A stretch of DNA of 9,904 bases from Candidatus Daviesbacteria bacterium RIFCSPHIGHO2_02_FULL_39_12 (GTDB lineage Bacteria; Patescibacteriota; Microgenomatia; Daviesbacterales; UBA10151), in assembly GCA_001777055.1 (NCBI GenBank), contig MFCX01000008.1, forward strand, positions 1 to 9,904, in the 5' to 3' direction. Positions within the stretch are counted from its first letter, which is position 1; each line of letters opens with the position of its first letter. The notes beneath the pieces were generated by a model that made no database searches, was not told the DNA's origin, and saw only the letters and a list, made by a program, of their open reading frames with translations. Positions 1-6,212 of the stretch are shown here, in pieces. The position numbers and the translations under genes were made by a program.

Positions 1-56
1 AACCCGTGATTTCCGGGATGAAAGCCCGATGTCCTAGGCCACTAGACGAACGCGGC
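1..56 (-). tRNA. tRNA-Glu (anticodon UUC), 3' part cut by window start
   Basis: On the minus strand the sequence folds as a tRNA. The 5' acceptor arm is GCCGCGT (50-56). The D stem is GTCT with GGAC. The anticodon stem TCGGG/CCCGG encloses the loop CTTTCAT, which places TTC at the anticodon and makes it a glutamate tRNA. The T arm starts (ACGGGTT) and is cut by the window edge, so the 3' acceptor strand is not visible. A promoter with a perfect -10 lies just upstream (89-118). Seen directly: arms and anticodon. Inferred: the missing T-arm and acceptor halves. Confidence 0.93.
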
Positions 57-88
57 AATCTAGCCGAGTCTGACTCAGCGTAGGCTAA

Positions 89-118
89 ATTATATCCCAG
101 AAAACACTTGAGATTCAA
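89..118 (-). promoter_or_regulatory. Sigma-70-type promoter of tRNA-Glu
   Basis: On the minus strand a perfect TATAAT (-10) lies at 89-94. A TTGAAT -35-like hexamer lies at 113-118, with an 18-nt spacer. Transcription would start near 82, leaving a leader of about 25 nt before the tRNA 5' end at 56. The leader contains a small hairpin (GAGT/ACTC at 66-76) and would be removed by RNase P. This is the best consensus promoter in the window. Confidence 0.7.
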
Positions 119-134
119 GAAAGCAGATAAAACT

Positions 135-242
135 TTAAGGCTTCCAGCCTTCGTAGGCGTAGAAATCCCCATTTTGAGCCACGCAAGCATATGGGGTATT
201 AGCAAGCAAATTTGCCTGATGGGTTGGCGAGTTAATCCACAT
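135..242 (-). pseudogene. 35-aa reading frame resembling the end of a CAP/SCP domain
   Basis: A short minus-strand frame in the Nudix-tRNA gap runs from ATG at 240-242 to TAA at 135-137. It begins MWINSPTHQANLL, which fits the CAP-superfamily pattern W-x-x-SP-x-H-x-x-N-L-L. It ends with an aromatic-rich tail, FYAYEGWKP. The frame is open only back to a TAG at 279-281, so the rest of a CAP domain (normally well over 100 residues) is absent. No start signal is seen. It may be a gene remnant, or a chance frame in a 285-bp intergenic region; a pilin-like C-terminus is an alternative reading. Confidence 0.27.
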
Positions 243-270
243 CAATGAGATATTGCCCGTTTGTATATTC

Positions 271-311
271 TGACAATGCTAAACTTAAGGCAGTAAGATT
301 TCGCATTGTCA
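271..311. repeat. 9-bp perfect inverted repeat in the intergenic region
   Basis: TGACAATGC (271-279) and GCATTGTCA (303-311) are perfect reverse complements separated by 23 nt. The repeat lies 31 bp past the Nudix stop codon. It is not followed by a clear U-tract on either strand, so a classical rho-independent terminator is doubtful. It could be an operator, a 3'-end processing hairpin, or a mobile-element scar. Confidence 0.5.
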
Positions 312-341
312 AATTTTGGTAAAGACTCGGTAAGAAATGTG

Positions 342-749
342 TTAATTTATATACCCATGTTTTTTTAACCAGGGGAAAATAGTCCGTTGGGCTATTATAG
401 ACAAATGTTTTTTATCTGATTTGGTATCAAAATAGCCAATCTCGGCAATTTCTGAAGAAGGTCTGGGTTCTCCGATCAGCTTTCCTTCATACATTCTAAC
501 GTTTAACAAATCAGAATCTTTTCCGTGAGCTACGTCTTCAAATTCAGCTAAAAATTTCATAGAACTTTTATCTATCTCACAATCTATTTCTTCTTTTACT
601 TCCCTTTTTAAACAAGCTAGATCGTCTTCCCCTGCTTCAATTTTGCCTCCAAGCGTAAAGAAGACTTCCGGGTGTTCCTTACTTCTGACCTGAAGCATTT
701 TTTTATCTATGAATACAGCTAAAGCAACTTTTCGGATTATTCTCATCAT
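342..749 (-). CDS. Nudix hydrolase
   Basis: This 135-aa protein is a single Nudix domain. The Nudix box runs from G35: G-x5-E41-x7-R49-E50-V51-x-E53-E54, so all metal-binding glutamates are present. The usual Gly after EEx is Asp56. Such enzymes hydrolyse nucleoside diphosphates linked to another moiety, for example in nucleotide-pool cleaning or ADP-sugar turnover; the substrate cannot be read from the sequence. There is no signal peptide, so it is probably cytoplasmic. Two start codons are adjacent (747-749 and 744-746) and neither has a Shine-Dalgarno site. A TATACT -10 at 755-760 lies 5 nt before the first, suggesting a leaderless transcript. The gene diverges from the sugar-nucleotide dehydrogenase at 777. 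Confidence 0.9.
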   Translation of the reverse strand: MMRIIRKVALAVFIDKKMLQVRSKEHPEVFFTLGGKIEAGEDDLACLKREVKEEIDCEIDKSSMKFLAEFEDVAHGKDSDLLNVRMYEGKLIGEPRPSSEIAEIGYFDTKSDKKHLSIIAQRTIFPWLKKHGYIN

Positions 750-754
750 TGATT

Positions 755-769
755 AGTATATGATATACT
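755..769. promoter_or_regulatory. Symmetric divergent promoter with palindromic -10 region
   Basis: AGTATAT-G-ATATACT is a perfect 7-bp inverted repeat around position 762. It supplies TATACT on both strands: 764-769 on plus, preceded by TG at 761-762 (an extended -10), and 755-760 on minus. The plus-strand -10 ends 7 nt before the ATG at 777. The minus-strand -10 ends 5 nt before the ATG at 749. Both distances place the expected transcription start at or next to the start codon, so both genes are predicted to be leaderless and fired from one melted region. Confidence 0.65.
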
Positions 770-776
770 GACTGTC

Positions 777-1661
777 ATGCAAGTCTCAGAAGACTTATTA
801 GTCCCTATAAATTTAGGAATAATTGGCTATGGTTTTGTAGGTCAGGCTGTAGCAAACGGATTTCAGGCTGCCTCTTTAGGAAAAGACAATATCCTCTGGT
901 ATGACAAATACAAGGAGGGAACTTCTTTAGAAGACACTATAAATAAAAGCGAGCTTATATTTGTTTGCCTGCCTACCCCAATGAAGCAGGACGAATCCGG
1001 AATCGATCTGTCGATCTTTGAGGAAATGATCCCTCAAATTGCCAAATATACGGATAATACTGATAAGGTTATTGTCATAAAATCCACGGTTACCCCGGGT
1101 ACCACAGTCAAGTTTGAAAAGAGGTTTCCTAACTCTAAATTTGCTTTCAGTCCTGAATTTTTAACAGAAGCAAATTTTCTGGAAGACTTTATCAAGGCAG
1201 AAAGAACCGTAATTGGGGCCGACAATGATTTGGTCTCAAGAAGGCTGGTTGTAATTTTCAAACAAAGGTTCCCGCAAACTGCCATTTTCCAAACAGATCC
1301 CACCACAGCAGAAACTGTTAAATATTTTGCCAATGCCTTTTTATCCCTCAAAGTAACTTTTGCTAACTTTTTCTATGATTATTGTCATAAACTGGGGATT
1401 AAATACGAGGAGGTTAAAAAAATGGCGGCTGCCGACCACAGAATTGGTGATTATCATTTGGAGGTCACCACTATGCACGGATTCGGGGGGAAATGCTTCC
1501 CGAAGGACCTCGTAGCCATTATGGGGGAATTTAAAAAGCTGGGTGTAGATTATTCTTTACTTGAGTCAATGTGGGAATACAACAAAAAAGTAAGAAAAGT
1601 ACATGACTGGGAAGAAATCCCATTTGCTGTTGAAGGAAATCACAAAGACTTTAAGAAGTGA
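777..1661 (+). CDS. Short UDP-glucose/GDP-mannose dehydrogenase family protein
   Basis: This 294-aa protein is of the UDP-glucose/GDP-mannose 6-dehydrogenase family, whose members oxidise a nucleotide sugar to its uronic acid with two NAD+, feeding surface polysaccharide synthesis. The N-terminal Rossmann fold has GYGFVG at 17-22. FVCLPTP (62-68), STVTPGTT (103-110) and SPEFL (125-129) are family motifs. The central helix follows (AETVKYFANAFLSLK, 178-192). The active-site loop GFGGKCFPKD holds the catalytic Cys240 with Lys243 and Asp244. Family enzymes are usually above 400 aa; this one stops after the central domain and lacks the C-terminal UDP-binding domain. The natural stop overlaps yraN, so truncation by sequencing is unlikely. 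The start is leaderless-type, with TGA-TATACT 7 nt upstream and no Shine-Dalgarno site. Confidence 0.87.
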   Translation: MQVSEDLLVPINLGIIGYGFVGQAVANGFQAASLGKDNILWYDKYKEGTSLEDTINKSELIFVCLPTPMKQDESGIDLSIFEEMIPQIAKYTDNTDKVIVIKSTVTPGTTVKFEKRFPNSKFAFSPEFLTEANFLEDFIKAERTVIGADNDLVSRRLVVIFKQRFPQTAIFQTDPTTAETVKYFANAFLSLKVTFANFFYDYCHKLGIKYEEVKKMAAADHRIGDYHLEVTTMHGFGGKCFPKDLVAIMGEFKKLGVDYSLLESMWEYNKKVRKVHDWEEIPFAVEGNHKDFKK

Positions 1662-2010
1662 TGTCTTTTATTAATTCTATTTCCGGTTTCTCGGGATCAT
1701 TTGCAAAATCCACTGTCACTAAATCTAATCTGTACCCTTTATCTTCCCAATTTATTTTCCGGACGTAAAAAAGCGCAGTTTTTAGTAATGCCTTTATTTT
1801 CCAAGAGGTCATTGATTCTATAGGCAATCCGTATTCATGAGAATACCTGGTTTTAACTTCTACAAACGCTAAATATTCCCCGTCTTTACAAACAATATCT
1901 ATCTCCCCGCCCCGAATTCTGAAATTTCTTTCCAGTATTTTATAACCATGTTTTTTAAGATATTGACAAGCTATATCTTCTCCTAAATTACCGGTCTGTT
2001 TAGTAGACAA
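1651..2010 (-). CDS. yraN: UPF0102 / YraN family nuclease-fold protein
   Basis: This 119-aa protein matches the UPF0102 (YraN) family in length and order. The N-terminal signature is GNLGEDIACQYLKKHGYKIL, followed by RNFRIRGGEIDIV and FVEVKTR. Glu36, Asp38, Glu51 and Lys53 form a PD-(D/E)xK-like metal site, so it is presumed to act on nucleic acid; its cellular role is not firmly established. It lies 9 bp after rplS on the same strand, a neighbourhood common for this family. The start is TTG at 2008-2010 and no Shine-Dalgarno site is visible. TATAGA, overlapping the rplS stop, ends 8 nt before TTG and could serve as a -10; cotranscription with rplS is equally likely. Its last 11 bp overlap the converging gene. 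Confidence 0.9.
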   Translation of the reverse strand: MSTKQTGNLGEDIACQYLKKHGYKILERNFRIRGGEIDIVCKDGEYLAFVEVKTRYSHEYGLPIESMTSWKIKALLKTALFYVRKINWEDKGYRLDLVTVDFANDPEKPEIELIKDITS

Positions 2011-2019
2011 AGTTTTGAT

Positions 2020-2334
2020 CTATACTCTTACCGCTTCTTTTCCTGTTAAATCACGAAGGTAATAAAGCTTTGATCTCCTAACTCCGGCGGTTTTTTTCTT
2101 AACTTCAATTTTAACCAAACTTCTGGCATTCAAAGGCCAGGTTCTTTCTACCCCAATACTTCCTGCTCCGATTTTTCTGACTGTAAAAGTTTTATTCTCT
2201 CCCCTGCCTTGAAGTCTTATTAAAACTCCCTCAAAAACCTGTATGCGCGTTTTGTCTCCCTCCACTACTTTGGAATGAACTCTTACTGTATCCCCTATGT
2301 GGATGTCTGTCTCATTGTATTTTGCTGAAATCAT
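2020..2334 (-). CDS. rplS: 50S ribosomal protein L19
   Basis: This 104-aa protein is recognisable end to end as bacterial L19: IGDTVRVHSKVVEGDKTRIQ, FEGVLI, then the basic RGENKTFTVRKI and GVERTWPLNARSLVKIEV segments, and the YYLRDLTGKEAVRV tail. L19 sits at the 30S-50S interface. The protein is slightly shorter than the usual 110-120 aa. It starts at ATG 2334, 39 bp after the dnaE stop. There is no Shine-Dalgarno site. Instead TGT-TAATAT (2342-2350 on minus) ends 7 nt before the ATG, so a promoter giving a leaderless mRNA in addition to dnaE read-through is plausible. Confidence 0.96.
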   Translation of the reverse strand: MISAKYNETDIHIGDTVRVHSKVVEGDKTRIQVFEGVLIRLQGRGENKTFTVRKIGAGSIGVERTWPLNARSLVKIEVKKKTAGVRRSKLYYLRDLTGKEAVRV

Positions 2335-2341
2335 GCATTGA

Positions 2342-2350
2342 ATATTAACA
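2342..2350 (-). promoter_or_regulatory. Extended -10 of rplS
   Basis: On the minus strand TG-T-TAATAT forms an extended -10 element (TAATAT is 4 of 6 to consensus, with the critical A2 and T6 present). It ends exactly 7 nt before the rplS ATG. This spacing recurs before ugd-like, dnaE and the IS3 remnant, which raises confidence in each weak hexamer. Confidence 0.45.
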
Positions 2351-2367
2351 TAAGTTAGATTTCTTTT

Positions 2368-2382
2368 CTAGTCTTAGACTAG
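2368..2382 (-). repeat. 6-bp hairpin enclosing the dnaE stop codon
   Basis: CTAGTC-TAA-GACTAG on the minus strand is a perfect 6-bp inverted repeat whose 3-nt loop is the dnaE TAA stop. An A-rich stretch follows instead of a U-tract, so it is not a canonical terminator for dnaE. On the plus strand only a short TTT follows. It may act in mRNA processing between dnaE and rplS, or be coincidental. Confidence 0.35.
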
Positions 2383-5300
2383 TTTGAATACTCCGCTGCC
2401 CAAAAGTTTTTTTATTTCTGTTTCTAAAGTTGAATCTAAATTAATAGTAAATGGCAAATTCATTCTCCTAAGTTCTGTCCCCCCATTTGGTAAAAGAAGA
2501 GTAACAGGCACACTTCCCGGGAATGACCTTAAAGTTTTATTCACACTTTGTAAAACATTCACTCCTGTCCCTTTGGGTACATATATTTCTAAAGTTTTAT
2601 CTCTTTTACTTTGCAGGAATTCTTCGGGAATATTTTCCGCATCAAATAAAGCGAGTTTATCTATCACCAAAGAAAGTTCTTCTTCCCTTTTATCAATCCT
2701 GCCAATACTAATCACAACCTGATCTTTAACCAAAAACTGCTTACTACTATCAAAAGTCGCCGGAAAAACAACTGCCTCGATATCTGAAACTCCATCAGAG
2801 ATTCTGATAAAAGCCATTTCCTTGCTGCTTTTTTTGGTAAAGACTCTTTTAACATTAGAAATCACCCCGCCTAATATCATCCTTTGTCCGATATGCTCAT
2901 CCGCAAGTTCAGAAATCCTGCAAAAAACATATTGAGTGATTTTTTGTAACTTATCCAGGTATGGAGGCTCATGCAAGTAAAAACCCAGCAGGTCTTTTTC
3001 AAGCATCAGCAACTGTTCCAAAGGCAGTTCATCAATTTCAGGCAGCTTGAGTGAGAAACTGACTACCTCTTCTACTCCAAATAAAGAAACCTGCCCGGAT
3101 AATTTAGTTTTATTTAATTTATGGCTTTCTCCTAAAGCCTGATCCAGTATCAAAAGCTGAGCTGATCTACTCCCAAAATGGTCTAATGCTCCGGCTTTGA
3201 TCAGACTCTCCAAGGTTTTTCTGTTTACTAACCTAGTATCTACTCTTTTGCAAACATCAAACAAACTAATAAACGGCCCGTCATATCTTGCGGCAAGGAT
3301 TGATTCAATTGCCCCTTTTCCCACATTTTTAATAGCTGAGAGACCAAACCTAATACCCTGTTTTGTATGATCAACTTCTCCGCTCAATCTTCTTTCCAAA
3401 TCCTGGGCAGATAAAGCTTGTAAATCTTCTAAGGTAAACCCTATTTTGGACTTATTAATGTCAGGCGGTAAAACAACGATACCCAGTCTTTTGCACTCTT
3501 CAATTGCTACTCCAATCTTATCCGTATCCGCAGACTCCTCAGTCATCACTGCTGTCATAAACTCTACTAAGAAATTGGCTTTCATATAAGCTGTCTGGTA
3601 GGCAATCATGGCATAACTGGCAGCATGAGCTTTATTAAACCCATAAGCTGCAAAAGGAGCAATTAATGCAAATAACTGTTCTGCCCTGTCTTTGCGCATT
3701 CCGTTTTGAATACAGCCTTCCACAAAATGTCCTTTTTGTTTGGCCATTTCTGCCGGTTTTTTCTTACCCATGGCTTTTCTAAATTTATCCGCCTCTTCCC
3801 AGGAATAACCGGCTAAGTTAATGGCGGTATATAAAACATCCTCCTGATAAACCAACAGTCCTAATGATTGGGACATGTATTCCTTCATTCTGGGGTCCAG
3901 ATATTTAATCAGTTTGGGATTATTTTTCCTTGCAATATATTCAGGAATAACTCCTAAAGGTCCCGGGCGGTATAATGCCACCATGGCAGCCAAATCAGCA
4001 ATTGATGTAGGTTTGAGTTCCATCAAGTACTTGGTCATGCCGGCACTGCTTAACTGGAAAATGCCCATTGTGTCTCCTCTGGTCAGCAGTTCATAGGCCT
4101 TTTTGTCATTTAAAGGAATCTTATTTAAATCAATTTCCTTTTGTTGATTTTCCCGCACAAATTCCACAGCTTTGCCTAAAATGGATAAATTTCTAATACC
4201 CAAAAGGTCCATTTTAACCAAGCCAATCCCGTCGTACTCATCCACCAAAGAAAACATATCGTATTGGGAAACCAACTTGTCGCCGTTAGCCTCTTTTTGA
4301 AGAGGCGTGAAATTGGTTATGTCCTCAGGAGCAATCACAATTCCGGCTGCATGGACTGAGGCATGCCTGACAGTTCCCTCTATTTTCACTGCCAATTCCA
4401 ATAACTTTTTTACTTGCGGGTCATTTCTTTGTAAACTTGATAATTCCGGCACTTCTTTGATTGCATCTGGTAAGGGTTTATGAAAACCCTGGTGAGGCGG
4501 GGGGATTAATTTAGCAATTCTGTCTACCTCTGAATAACTTAAACCCATAACTCTACCCACGTCTCTTATTGCTGCCCGACCCATCATAGTTCCAAAAGTA
4601 ACAATATGGGCCACCTTATCTGCACCATACTTTTCCATTACGTATTTAATCACTTCATCCCGCATGTCATCAGCAATATCCACATCAATATCAGGCAAGG
4701 TCGGGCGATAAACTGTTAAAAATCTTTCAAAAGGTAGCAGATAATCCAAGGGGTTTAAGTTAGTTACGCCCAAACAGTATAAAACTAAGGAGCCAGCGGC
4801 GGAACCTCTGGTGTTAGTAATCACTCCCTGCTCATGTGCCCAGTTCATAAAATCTGCCACCACCAAAAAATAATCCGCATATTTAGTTTTCTCAATAATT
4901 CCTAACTCATACTCTAATCTTTCTTTTATTACATCATTCATCTTTAGCTTCTCTTGAGCTCCCTGATAGGTTAGTTCTCTTAAGAATTCCATTGAAGTTT
5001 TACCATCAGGTGTATCAAAAACAGGAAATCTTGCCACTCCCAAGGGAAGTTCCAAGTTAACGCTCTCTGCAATTTTGACAGTATTCTCTAAGGCCTCAGG
5101 ACAGTCTAAAAAACCCTCTGCCATCTCCTCTGCGGACTTGAGGTAATAATCCGGCGTATCTATCATTCTTAACCTGTTGGTGTCGGTGATTAATTTTGCT
5201 GTCTGGACACAGAGTAAAACATCCTGCGCTTCTGCATCTTCTTTTTTAATATAATGAAAATCATTGGTGGCCACCAGTTTAATGCCTAATTTCTTTGACA

Positions 5301-5934
5301 ACTCTAAACTGGCTTTGTGAGCTTGATTTTGAATTTCCAGCAAATGTTTTAGGTCTTTTTTAACTGCTTCATCTGTAGCCTGGTCCAAACTATCCTGATA
5401 AGGATGAGACTGCAACTCCAAATAAAAATCTTCCCCAAAAATTTCCTGGAAACTAATTAATACCTCCTCACCTTTTTTTAGGGTATTATCCTCCAGACTT
5501 CTAATAAATTCCCCTGAAGGACATCCGGATAATGCTATTAAACCCTCTTTGTACTCCTTAAGTAATTTTTTATCTACCCTGGGACGGTAATAATACCCTT
5601 CTACATGAGCTATTGTGGTTAACTTCATTAAATTTAAGTAACCCTGGATATTCTTGGCTAAAACTGTCAGATGAAAAGGTTCAGAATCTAATTTTCCCTC
5701 CTTGTCTTTATAAGATCTTTTGGCAATATACATTTCAATCCCGATAATAGGTTTAATTCCCGCCTCTTTGCATGCCTTATAAAATTCAATTGCTCCGAAC
5801 ATCACACCATGATCTGTAATAGCCAAAGCATCCATACCCAAATCTTTGGCTGTTTTGACCAGTTGCTGGATTTTGGATAAACCGTCAAGTAAGGAATATT
5901 CAGTATGAGCGTGAAGGTGAACAAACTTTGGCAC
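2374..5934 (-). CDS. dnaE: DNA polymerase III alpha subunit (replicative)
   Basis: This is the catalytic chain of the chromosomal replicase, about 1186 aa from GTG at 5934, a full-length DnaE. It opens with PKFVHLHAHTEYSLLDG, the N-terminal PHP domain; later PHP pieces (ITDHGVMFGA, LSGCPSGE, TNDFHYI) keep metal-type His, Asp and Cys residues, so PHP proofreading activity is possible. The palm carries PDIDVDIAD with D415, D417 and D419. The fingers and active-site region FNKAHAASYAMIAYQTAYMK follows. QVSLF at 948-952 fits a beta-clamp-binding motif. An OB fold lies near 1015-1100. An in-frame ATG at 5965-5967 would add 11 residues that do not match family N-termini. The GTG is preceded by TGA-TAGAAT at a 7-nt gap, and the protein then begins like other DnaE chains. 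rplS follows. Confidence 0.97.
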   Translation of the reverse strand: MPKFVHLHAHTEYSLLDGLSKIQQLVKTAKDLGMDALAITDHGVMFGAIEFYKACKEAGIKPIIGIEMYIAKRSYKDKEGKLDSEPFHLTVLAKNIQGYLNLMKLTTIAHVEGYYYRPRVDKKLLKEYKEGLIALSGCPSGEFIRSLEDNTLKKGEEVLISFQEIFGEDFYLELQSHPYQDSLDQATDEAVKKDLKHLLEIQNQAHKASLELSKKLGIKLVATNDFHYIKKEDAEAQDVLLCVQTAKLITDTNRLRMIDTPDYYLKSAEEMAEGFLDCPEALENTVKIAESVNLELPLGVARFPVFDTPDGKTSMEFLRELTYQGAQEKLKMNDVIKERLEYELGIIEKTKYADYFLVVADFMNWAHEQGVITNTRGSAAGSLVLYCLGVTNLNPLDYLLPFERFLTVYRPTLPDIDVDIADDMRDEVIKYVMEKYGADKVAHIVTFGTMMGRAAIRDVGRVMGLSYSEVDRIAKLIPPPHQGFHKPLPDAIKEVPELSSLQRNDPQVKKLLELAVKIEGTVRHASVHAAGIVIAPEDITNFTPLQKEANGDKLVSQYDMFSLVDEYDGIGLVKMDLLGIRNLSILGKAVEFVRENQQKEIDLNKIPLNDKKAYELLTRGDTMGIFQLSSAGMTKYLMELKPTSIADLAAMVALYRPGPLGVIPEYIARKNNPKLIKYLDPRMKEYMSQSLGLLVYQEDVLYTAINLAGYSWEEADKFRKAMGKKKPAEMAKQKGHFVEGCIQNGMRKDRAEQLFALIAPFAAYGFNKAHAASYAMIAYQTAYMKANFLVEFMTAVMTEESADTDKIGVAIEECKRLGIVVLPPDINKSKIGFTLEDLQALSAQDLERRLSGEVDHTKQGIRFGLSAIKNVGKGAIESILAARYDGPFISLFDVCKRVDTRLVNRKTLESLIKAGALDHFGSRSAQLLILDQALGESHKLNKTKLSGQVSLFGVEEVVSFSLKLPEIDELPLEQLLMLEKDLLGFYLHEPPYLDKLQKITQYVFCRISELADEHIGQRMILGGVISNVKRVFTKKSSKEMAFIRISDGVSDIEAVVFPATFDSSKQFLVKDQVVISIGRIDKREEELSLVIDKLALFDAENIPEEFLQSKRDKTLEIYVPKGTGVNVLQSVNKTLRSFPGSVPVTLLLPNGGTELRRMNLPFTINLDSTLETEIKKLLGSGVFKLV

Positions 5935-5941
5935 TGCCCAT

Positions 5942-5950
5942 ATTCTATCA
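5942..5950 (-). promoter_or_regulatory. Extended -10 of dnaE, deciding its GTG start
   Basis: TGA-TAGAAT on the minus strand is a TGn extended -10 with 5 of 6 consensus bases. It ends 7 nt before GTG at 5934. It lies inside the 11-codon extension that a start at 5967 would require, so a transcript from here could only use the GTG. No Shine-Dalgarno sequence precedes either start. Confidence 0.5.
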
Positions 5951-6013
5951 GTTCCCGAGAGTAACAAATCAAGTAGGAAAACTTAAGTTCTAAAACGAAT
6001 TCCACCACTTAGG

Positions 6014-6019
6014 TATAAT
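6014..6019 (+). promoter_or_regulatory. Perfect -10 hexamer facing the mobile region
   Basis: TATAAT on the plus strand, without a recognisable -35 at 16-19 nt and without TGn. A transcript from about 6026 would read into a short GTG frame (6040) and then the IS region. It may be the promoter of the host gene that the mobile elements displaced. Confidence 0.4.
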
Positions 6020-6039
6020 CAGGTACTTAAAGAAGGGTG

Positions 6040-6069
6040 GTGATTAAAGCTGAAGAAATTCAAATAAGG
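6040..6069 (+). pseudogene. Possible 5' stub of a host gene cut by IS sequence
   Basis: Downstream of the TATAAT at 6014-6019 a GTG frame reads MIKAEEIQIR up to the candidate IS end at 6070. It then runs through IS-type sequence to a TGA within 12 codons. A purine-rich AGAAGG lies close before the GTG. Ten codons are too few to identify a family, and the frame may be chance. If real, its 3' part should lie beyond the right edge of the IS chain. Confidence 0.22.
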
Positions 6070-6152
6070 TGGACCCCATTGTCAATAAGGAAATGTAGGT
6101 GAGCTTCATGATCGTATACACCTTTCAGTTAGAATTAAAGGGTTGAGATATG

Positions 6153-6176
6153 TTAAAACGGCAATGAAAATTGCCG
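6153..6176 (-). terminator. Hairpin with U-run on the minus strand
   Basis: CGGCAAT and ATTGCCG (6159-6176) form a 7-bp stem. Read on minus, the loop is TTTC and TTTT follows (6155-6158), like a short rho-independent terminator that would stop transcripts coming from the IS chain toward dnaE. Read on plus, the loop is GAAA (a GNRA tetraloop), located 36 nt before the transposase start, where it could instead dampen read-through expression. Confidence 0.4.
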
Positions 6177-6199
6177 GTATCCCATCACTCAAAATATTG

Positions 6200-6208
6200 A
6201 AAGGAGGT
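6200..6208 (+). promoter_or_regulatory. Strong Shine-Dalgarno site of the IS481-like transposase
   Basis: AAAGGAGGT lies 4 nt before the ATG at 6213, a near-perfect anti-SD match. No core gene in this window has such a site, so the element probably keeps expression signals from a different host background. Confidence 0.75.
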
Positions 6209-6212
6209 ATAG

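Noticed and set aside
1034..1351. 105-aa frame on the minus strand inside the dehydrogenase gene
   Set aside because: It lies fully opposite conserved catalytic-domain motifs and shows no family resemblance; it is a shadow of the plus-strand gene.
3875..4096. Plus-strand frame opposite dnaE (also 2384-2722 and 5802-6008 minus)
   Set aside because: They are antisense or out-of-frame shadows of a clearly conserved dnaE with no start signals of their own.
6085..6125. AGGTG/CACCT inverted repeat as a riboswitch or operator
   Set aside because: The stem is only 5 bp with a long loop, and there is no recognisable RNA family pattern.
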